DNA from: Ectocarpus siliculosus
Taxonomy: Eukaryota > Sar > Phaeophyceae > Ectocarpales > Ectocarpaceae
Direction: 5' to 3'
Assembly (NCBI GenBank): GCA_000310025.1
Contig: FN649728.1
Span: forward strand, 5,375,303 to 5,389,132
Length of the DNA: 13,830 nt
The translations under genes were made by a program, and so were the position numbers. Below are positions 1 through 8,850 of the stretch, piece after piece (position 1 is the first letter of the stretch; each line of letters begins with the position of its first letter). The notes beneath the pieces were generated by a model. That model had not been told where the DNA came from and made no database searches. It saw nothing but the letters and a program-made list of their open reading frames with translations.

Positions 1-14
1 GGGGGGGGGGGGGG
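1..14. repeat. Poly-G run at the window start
   Basis: Fourteen G bases open the window. With the 13-C run at the other end, this suggests that both window edges lie in homopolymers where an assembly could break. Confidence 0.9.
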
Positions 15-86
15 AGGGATGCATATCCCAAAGGTTGGTGACGTGGTGTGGTTGCGCGGGAATGGCGATAGGGGGGCGCTACTCAC

Positions 87-227
87 GCGTAAGCGCCCAC
101 GCCCATCAAGCCCCGGGTTGATCCCCCCGGGGCCTGGACGGTAGTAAGAGCCGGGCCGGCGTTCATGGCCGACCCAAGGAACAAGATGCCGTGCTTGATG
201 GACGCGTCACGGACCACGTCGGAGACC
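87..227 (-). CDS. TPP2: TPP2 exon 9 (oxyanion Asn), last exon in the window
   Basis: The exon completes Arg362 and encodes residues 363-408 plus two bases of the next codon (GC). [14 protein letters not shown] corresponds to the family's oxyanion-hole block, with Asn384 as the predicted oxyanion residue. [15 protein letters not shown] matches the PGGT..(V/I)GVGAY stretch downstream. The residue before Asn is Met, where most subtilases have Gly. The acceptor is TTTTGTGTAG|G and the donor is TACGC|GTGAGT. The exon with the catalytic Ser must lie left of position 1. Confidence 0.93.
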
Positions 228-3200
228 CTACACAAAAGGCAAGCACGCAAGCACGCAAGCACGCACATGCGCGAAAAAAAAAAACGAACATCCAAAAAAA
301 GAGTAAAACGAAAGGTAAAGACAGTCAAAGTTCGGCCAAAGGTATCAGGGTACATGCCATCGACACATACGACGTGGAAAGGTGCACACGAGAAAGGTAC
401 AGACAAAAGGTAGATGGAAACGCTCTTACAAAAAAGTAAGTAATCAAGGGACATACAATCGACATGAGTGTGAAAAGGTACATCAGAGAGAGATAAAGGT
501 TCCAAAAAGAAAAGACGAGACATACATATGCAAAAAATCGACGAAAAAGGTGAACACCCGACGACTGCCGAGCAATAAACTTCCAAGTCAGCGCACGTCC
601 TACCACGTGGCGCCTACACGTTCCACTGGTGTGTGTGACGTTCTCACCATACCACGTGCCTGTTGTCATGTTGTCGTATGGTGCAAAAGAAATGATGGAC
701 ACGTGTAGCACACCACGTGTGTCCGGCGACGATTGGCTCACAGCGGCACACCACTGTCGCATAGGCGGCATTGTCTCATGTACCGTAAGGTTGAGAGTCA
801 GCGCACAGGGGTGCGATCGATATTCAAAGCGTAATTTCTCCACAACCAGGAGGTTGGTTACCACTGTCGAAAGGGGTGGTTTTGGAAATATCTCATCGAG
901 AGCTTTCCTGACAAGCATCAGTTGGGGCTCGCACCCTCCTGGTTGTGGAGAAATTGCGCTTTGAAAATCCATCGCACCCCCTTAGCGCTAACTCGCAACC
1001 TTACGGTACTCTATATCTACGACACCGTGAATTCTGAAATATTCATGGTGGGCCGCAAAAACCACGTGCTAGAGCGAACTCAACCTTGGCACGAATTGGC
1101 ATACGGCACAAAGTGGCCCATCACTCGTTCGGAAGAGCAAACATCGAACTCTTCATCGTCTTCATCTTCCCCGACGGCTACGGTACATTGAGGCGCCACA
1201 CAGACGTTCCATATTGGCCCATTACTACCCACCGTGCGTGCTGTTTGGGTGCTCAACAACTCTTCAAGTACACCAACCGTACCACCCTATTCTAGGATAC
1301 CACAACGCCAAAAAGAAGGAAAAATAACAGCAAGCACTAATACCGAAATTCCTACTTCTACAAGTACTACTTATGTAAATAACGCCGAGTCCTTGTGTCT
1401 CGTGTCTCGTCTCTCACCTCCCACTGTCGCACAGGGCCGCCGCCTCCCCGTAGCTCATGTTGATGACGTCACACCCCATCCTCACGGCCTCGGTCACCGC
1501 GCGCACGACGCCGACGCCGGTCTCCATCGAACCCAGACGAGAGTCCCCGATCTAACGTCACATCACCGAAAAACGACATGTAAAAAAAAAACACACGACA
1601 AAAGAAAAAAAGACGGGAAAGAATCATGACGGGGTAGGGAGGAGAATCGTCATATGGGTTCAAGCAAGCCACGTGCAAAGTTAGGCAAGCACAGGCTAAG
1701 CGGTGAGTCAAACATATACCGAAAGCACAACCACCAACACCACCGACAACAACAACAACAACAACAACAACAAATATGAGAGCGACAGGTGCTTACCTTG
1801 AGGGAGACGATCTGTGCCCCCGGCGCCACTCCGTTAGCTTCAGGGTCCTCCGGGTAGTAGGCGGCCACGATACCTCACGAGTGAGAGGAGAAGTTCAAAA
1901 GCAACAACAACAAGAGGGAAAAACGAAACAACCAACACCACCATTGACAGAAAGAATTTTACGTGGCGGCCACGATCCCTTCAGGGGTTCCAAAACAACA
2001 GAAAAACAAGCAACAGACACCATTATTGACACAGCATGAAGCACTTCGCGGCCAAGGTTCCAACAAACCACCCAAGCCACACGCGCACGCCCGCAAGCAC
2101 ACACGCACCTGTGAGCTGGTACAAGAAAAAAACGCGGAGAACAACAGCAGTAGAGACAAGAGGAACCACACACAAGAGAGATTGCAGAGAGAGAGAGAAC
2201 GAGGCCGGCCGCCACCAGAAACGCGACAACAAATGCACCTGCCTACGCATCCCAAAACGTCAACCAACGCTTTCCTTCCCCGACCATGGATGGCACCAAA
2301 ATACGCCGACACGGCCGGGAGGCGTATAGGCGTCACCTGCTACGTGAGTCCCGTGCGCCCCGGCGTCGACGACGATGGACAGAACGTTCCCGTCGTCGTA
2401 CACGTGCACGCCGAAGTTGAGGCAGGCCACGTCGCTGAAACGACCGTGCTGCCGCAGCTGCACGGGAGGAAGACAAGGCAAGCAAAGAAGAAAGCACGGA
2501 GAAGGTCGTGCGCGTGTACATGCAGAGAGCAGTGATAGTTCCCACAAACCCCGAACACACCGTCGGTATGTCTGATGGTCGTCGACACGGGGAGGAGAAG
2601 AAAAATATACAAGTACGTGAATACATAAGTTTATTGGTGGCGTCTATTTGGGGGAGTAAGCGACAACGACAACAACAGCAACGACGTCAATGACGAAACC
2701 ATGACGACGAACAACGCGTCGGAAAGTAGATCTAGAAGCAGGTTCTGTTGACTCGCGTGCGGCATACGGTACCTCGTCGAAGCCGTCCGCCATGGCCAAG
2801 CACAACACTTTTAAACACCAACTGTAGAATAACTGCTGCAGCAACAACCTCTTTGACTCTTGTGCGGCAGACCTCAATCGTGGCTGAGACGAACACTGTT
2901 TAACACCAAAAACCCTCTACATAGCAGCAGCATCAGCAGAAGCAGAAGCAGCAGCAGCAAACCCTCCGTCTCGCGGCGGCACACATGGGCACCTTGTCGA
3001 AGTCCGTCATGGCGACGGCTTGAGTAAGATCCCCGTCCTCCTTGGTGTCCACCGCCGCCCACCACCTCTCCTCCTCCCCGCCGCCCTCAACACCGCCTCC
3101 TCCTTTCCACACAACGCAGTCGTGCAGCGGCCCAGGGTCGTCAAGGCTGGCCTTGCTCTCCTCCAGGTGCGCCGCCCTCGCCTCAAGGTCCTGGAAAAAA

Positions 3201-4129
3201 AAAAAAAACATAATCATAAATAAGTACAGAATAAAAAGAGAAAAAATAGAAGTACACACAAAAATGAATTTGGCGGCAAACAAAAAAAACAAGGGGCAGC
3301 TCCTCCAGGCACGCCACCCTCGCATCTAGGTCCTAGAAAAGCAAAAAATTGGTAAGAAAAAAAAGCAGAAACATAAGTCAAGCTGTGACGCCCGCGCCTC
3401 TAGGTCCTGGGAAATATAGAAATAAATGAAAAAACGGGCAGCACGAGAACAGGAAATGCACACGAGCTCTGCCGGAAGGGTTAAGCGGGCTTCGCTCGCA
3501 TGGACACCCTGTATTCCGCTCGCGTGTCTCAATGATCATCAATGATCAATGATCAATGATCGATGATCGATGATCGATGATCAATGATCAATGACCAATG
3601 ATCAATGATCAATGATCAATGATCAATGATCAATGAGTATTCGGAGTTTGTGACGACCACGCATCGGAGCTAGCTCACGGCCGGCATGAATGCTAGTAGT
3701 GATTTGTTGCTGCTGTGCGTTTGCCGGTAGCAGTCGTTGTCCTCGGTGTTGTGTGGCCCCCCTGACGTCATCCCCCACGCCTTACGTCCTGTACCTCGAA
3801 GACGTCCTGACAATCCAGAACAAAAGAACCTACTTCGAATACAATATCCCGTCCATCTAGACATCCAAACCAAACGTACCATACATAGGAGCGTTCAATG
3901 CATACTACGACGATGGTGCGGGAAAGCGGGAAAAACAAGAGATGGGATACACTATTCCATATTCCGGGGGGGCTTCTTTCTTCTTTCTTCGTTTGAACTC
4001 CTTCCAACGCACCATACACGTCGTGTTTGCTGCTCTCTCTATCTAGCGCCTCCGTGTCTCTCCAGCCAAATCAACAGCAGCAACAATGGCAGAAGAACAA
4101 AGGCGACATCGATAATAAAGCAGGACATC

Positions 4130-4228
<99 letters not shown>

Positions 4229-5677
4229 GCAGGAACTTCTTGTCCGTGGGGTTGGGGTTGGGGTGCGTCGCCTTCCACGCCGAGATCTCGCGGGCAACAG
4301 CCGCCTGGCGAAAAAAAAAAAAAAATGCAACGATAATTGAGGGGAAAATACTTGGTCGTGGGTTCCACATCGCGGGCCGATACAAACATACAAGTATATA
4401 CAGCCATGCCCAAGAAAACAAGAGCAGCTGCACCTTTGGGCCATGGGCGGTAAGAGGGTGTATTAGGAAGGGACATGTTGCGGTTTCAAAGGTCGCGCGC
4501 AGGCAGTTGACGTCAAACCGAAGGCGCGTATCACCATCATCAGCAAGAGGGGAGGGGAAGGATTATCAGCAAGATGGGAGGGGAAGGATCATCAGCAAGA
4601 GGGGAGGGGAAGGATCAACAGCATCGGAAAACCTTGTGATATTGAAAAAAGTAGACAACATCTCCTGTTCGCAACCCTACCACGAGCATGTCAAGAGGAA
4701 AGGCCGACGTCACCTCGAGCATTGTTGCCAGATAACAGCAACAACAAATCCCTTTCTAGAAATGCTTGCACGATCATCTACAGCAGGCGACACAGCAACA
4801 GTTCGATCATTACCACATCGCAACGCGAACGAGCATTGATTGCCCATGTACAGCAGCGACAGCAAGCGCTCATTACCACATTGCAACGCGAACGAGCATT
4901 GATTGCCGGTGTGCACAGCAGTGACAGCAAAAGCTCGCAAGCTCATTACCACAAGGCAACGCTCGCACGATCATTCGTTCCCTACGTACAGCGGTGACAG
5001 CCAAGCACGACACGGACGGACTCACCTCCGCTGCGAGGTGCTTCTTGTCCCAATCCTTGCGCCGCTCGGCCTTGACCCGCGTCACCAGCAGCTTCGGGAA
5101 CAGCCCGTAGGCGCGCTTGATGCCCACGCGCCATTCCCCGCTGGGGTTGGTCCACTTGGGGTTGAGGCGGAGGGTCCTTTGTCGCACGCCGCCACCAGCA
5201 CCAACAACGACAACCACAAATTAAGAAATAAACAGAGCACGAGCTGAACATTGAAACGGTATGTAGATAGCAACTGGATTTCTCCTCATGTGCTAGCGTT
5301 TCCGTCTTGACTCCGGAGAATCGCCTAGCCTCTCCTATGACTCTCCCTCGCGGGGTTCGAGATCATGGCCTTTCGAATCGTTTTCATTGTTTATCCGCAC
5401 CGAGACTGATATATTTTCATTGGTCAGTCGGTTGGCGCGTTCGATCTCAAAAAACACAACAATCACAAAAGCTGAGACTGACATGGTTTCATTGGTCAGC
5501 CTGTTTGGCGCCGCCATTGCCAACATAACACACACTGAGACTGACGTACTCCCATTGGCCAGCCGGTCGCCGCGGTCGACGCAAACAAAAGAACAACACG
5601 CGCGCGCGCGCGCGCACTGAGACGGGCGTCGTTTCATTGGTCAGCAGGCTACATCGCGCGGTTGATGCCAACACACA

Positions 5678-5714
<37 letters not shown>

Positions 5715-8700
5715 CGTACCTGCCAGAGAGCCCCTTGATCTCGCGGACGCCGTCGGCAGCGGTAGTCACGGAGCCCCCCTTGAGCACGGTGGAGGTGTCC
5801 ACGTCCCCGGATCCCGTGCAGTCGACGATGTCGAGCACCTTGGGGCTACCGTCCGGGCACACCTAATAGCGTTGGTTGTTCATTGGTGTTGTCTCGTAAA
5901 TCTTATTCTCCGAAAACGACTAAATGGCTGATCAAATACATGTGACGGTTTGTCAACGACGAGAACAGCGATGGGGGTTGTAGTAGCCGCATAAAGGGAA
6001 GGGTGTCTGTTCGAAGCGCTTTGCGGCCACGAGAACTTGGACTGACAAACGCAACGGCCGCGGGACAGACGCAAGATGAGGTGTGCATGCGATTCCGTTT
6101 CGGGGGTGAGTATCGCAGAAAGCAATAACTAACTAACGGGAATTACCCTGCGAAAGAGACAAGTTTTGTTCTTGAAAAAGGTGTTCGTGTTGCTACAATT
6201 CTCTCCTAACTTGTGTCCGACAATTTTGGCTGCCGTGAATGGGACACGAGATGCATGGATTCACAGACAGAATCTCGATTTTTCCCTTCTCTCGCACCCC
6301 AATCTACTTGAGAGAGGCATCCCATCCCACGTGGTGCGAGTTGTGCCTTCATTTCTATCGCCATGTACTGTCCACCGTTGTCGCGGTGATCGTGTAGAGA
6401 GAAGGTATGGAAACCAACAACCACCCGGCAATGCAATGCAGGGGATGCGTGCAGAGCGTCTTCAGCTTCTTTGGGCCTCGCACGGCCACTTCCTCTTGTG
6501 ATATATATTTTGTTCTCGACTCGGCTTTTTCGGGTTGGAGCAAAGCAACGTGATGGGGTGTGCACCGAACTTTTGGCCAACGGTAGTCATGAATGTAGAG
6601 AAGATATACGGAGACTTGGGGCTCTGTGGATAAGATTTAGGGTATGCATGTATTGCATGGATGATACATGGGATCCTTTGCGTTGGGCTTCTGTATGTCA
6701 ACTCTCTCAGGATCCAATCAAATACTCTTGCGTGTGAACACTGAAGCTTAAGCTTGCCATCAGCTCTTCTGTCCGCACCTTGTTTCGCTGTGGGGTTCAC
6801 ACGAGCAGCCAACAAAAACAACCACGTGACCTCCACCTCCTTGGGCAGCCACATGCGGGACTTTCAACCGAGGAAACTACTTTTACCCCTGTGGCTCAGG
6901 GGGTTCATCACCTCTCCCTGTTGCCCCCCCCCCCCCCCCCTCATTTCGGTGAAAGTGAGCCCGATGATCCCCCCGCCTGTGAGGTTCGAGGATGGATGGG
7001 TCGAGTCAGGGTAGGCTCTTGTGACATGGAGCTGATAAAACTACTGCTGTATAGGGCATAGTGGTTGTCCATGCGGTCTATCCTACGGGCTCCGGGCTTC
7101 GGTCCAAGCGTTCACACCCTAAACAAGTAGGATGCCCGCTGAACACTGGATTCTGAGCCGGAAAAAAGGTGGCGAAATACACATACTTGTACAACATGCC
7201 GCGAAAAAGCAGCGAAATAGAGCATCTGAGTTGGTACCAGTACACACGGTATCAATTGGTTCCCGCTTTCGTTTCGGTCTTCTTCTACGGATACCAGTAC
7301 GTACGCAGAAGTACAATAGCTTCGGGTTGTGTAAGGTGGGGTAGGGTGCGGCTTGTACGTTGCGTGTTTGGTTGAGTGTACGGTTGACAACTTCTATACC
7401 AATAAAATTATGAAAACAACTGGCATCCCGCGTGAACCGCGACCATCCAATCGTACATAAAATGGCCTTGTCTCTGCTTGCGTGTGAAGCACCAAGATTG
7501 AACCAGGGGGGTGTACCTCTTTCTCTTCTGGCCCGTGATGCTGACTCCTAGTCTCAGCTGTTACCTCGCATAGCGCGCAGAGGGAGCGGAGGACTCCAGA
7601 ATATCTGTCGTTGATTTATCTTGACATGCGGACCCCTCGGGGCCAGTTTATTTGAATGTACCTTTTTAGGGTAAGTTAGCCTATGACCACGGGAATCGAC
7701 CGCGTCAAGCGTCGGATCAGTACGGACATCTGCAGGTACTGGACAGAGAGAGATCGGAACGGGTTTTTTATGTGAACACAACAACAACAACAACAAAGGA
7801 GTGGCTCCCCGCTGAGTCCGTCCCCACGTGTAAAAGGTACGCACATGTACCTCATTCCGGCAGCTGAAAAGAAGTCAATCTTGGATTTGGGGGTCGGAGA
7901 GATCGCACCAGGTGCGATCTCACCGACCCCGGTGCGTAAATCGAATGAAACGTTTTTTCTCGGGTTTTCTATCGCACCCCGGTGCCATCTCTCCGACCGG
8001 TGCCATCTCTCCGGCCCGTGCCAACTCTCCGACTCTTACGGTATGTTTGCCTGAGGTGATCTGAAGGACATACAAGTAGGTGATCGGGGGTATGTTTGCC
8101 TGTGAGGTGATCCGAAGGACAGGGTGGTCGGGGTTGTGTTTGCTCTGAGGTATGTTTGCTCCATACATATGTATTCTGTGGCAGGACGGAGACGGAGCGG
8201 GCGCCCACCAATGTTTCACCCTACAATGAACCAATCAATTGATGCCCGCACCGTTTTTGGCCAGTCAGAGACAAGCACCGTGTAACATCGAGTGCACCCG
8301 CAGATGATCAGGGGTAGATTCGGTGATTGTCAATTGAATTGCAATGATGGCTTTGGTTGGTTGTTCTTTTTCACTGTATGTCCACGGACGCATTCTGGCA
8401 GCACTTCAGACAGCAGTTGCGCGCCCCGAACTTGTACCATGCCTACCATGGTGTTATTGTACAGGCAGCACTCCAGACAGCTGTACGCTGTAGTCGACAT
8501 TCATTTTGGTGAAGTGTACAAATAGGACGGGGGGGGTGATGCTGCTGTAGTCGAATGTAGTGTGTGGACGGGTAGTTCAGTTTTTGGGCACGCAAACGTT
8601 CTGCAGGGATGTAGGTGTACCTCTTCGGGCCTGTGTACCCTTTTCTTGCTAGTTTGCGTGCTCTTTGGATCTTCTCGTGGCTCTATAATAGCATTCTTGT

Positions 8701-8800
8701 GACCACGGACCGCGTCTTTGCTAGATTTTGGGATAATAAGCAACTGACACGACTTTAATGTAAAGACAACAACAACAACCCGCAGGCACCAGCAGCTGCC

Positions 8801-8850
<50 letters not shown>

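Larger units (their letters stand above)
3191..4226. other. TPP2 intron 4
   Basis: This 1036 bp intron starts directly with a (GA)n microsatellite and contains an AATGATC heptamer array at 3531-3636. It ends with two upstream copies of the exon 5 acceptor border (3300-3408). No gene is seen in 3640-4130. Confidence 0.8.
4305..5025. other. TPP2 intron 3
   Basis: This 721 bp intron contains a tandem array near its donor (about 4770-5005), a 26-bp minisatellite (4536-4617), and a 14-T tract at the acceptor. The rest shows no gene. Confidence 0.8.
5177..5719. other. TPP2 intron 2
   Basis: This 543 bp intron is more than half occupied by a four-copy repeat (5400-5686) and a (CA)n tract that almost touches the donor. 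Confidence 0.8.

Noticed and set aside
325-972. A 215-codon minus-strand open frame
   Set aside because: It crosses intron 8 and half of the MITE, has no family resemblance and has no GC-rich third positions. The real coding piece nearby is exon 9 only.
3300-3408. Echoes A and B as real cassette exons
   Set aside because: Neither has a convincing donor, and the offset of B from exon 5 (142 bp) breaks the frame if the intron is read through. They are kept as decoy acceptors only.
3531-3636. Possible CRISPR array
   Set aside because: The units are contiguous heptamers with no spacers, inside an intron of a eukaryotic gene.
4027-4839. Long plus-strand frame with a Ser-Leu repeat, and minus-strand Arg-Glu repeat frames
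   Set aside because: They are open only because (CT)n/(GA)n has no stops. The true exon here is the short TPP2 exon 4.
5300-5380. tRNA-like GGGTTCGAGATC motif
   Set aside because: No matching acceptor stem, anticodon arm or A-box at the right distance.
8802-8849. CAG tract as a polyglutamine exon
   Set aside because: No flanking splice sites or conserved coding sequence. It lies within TPP2 intron 1, and the reading frames around it are low complexity.
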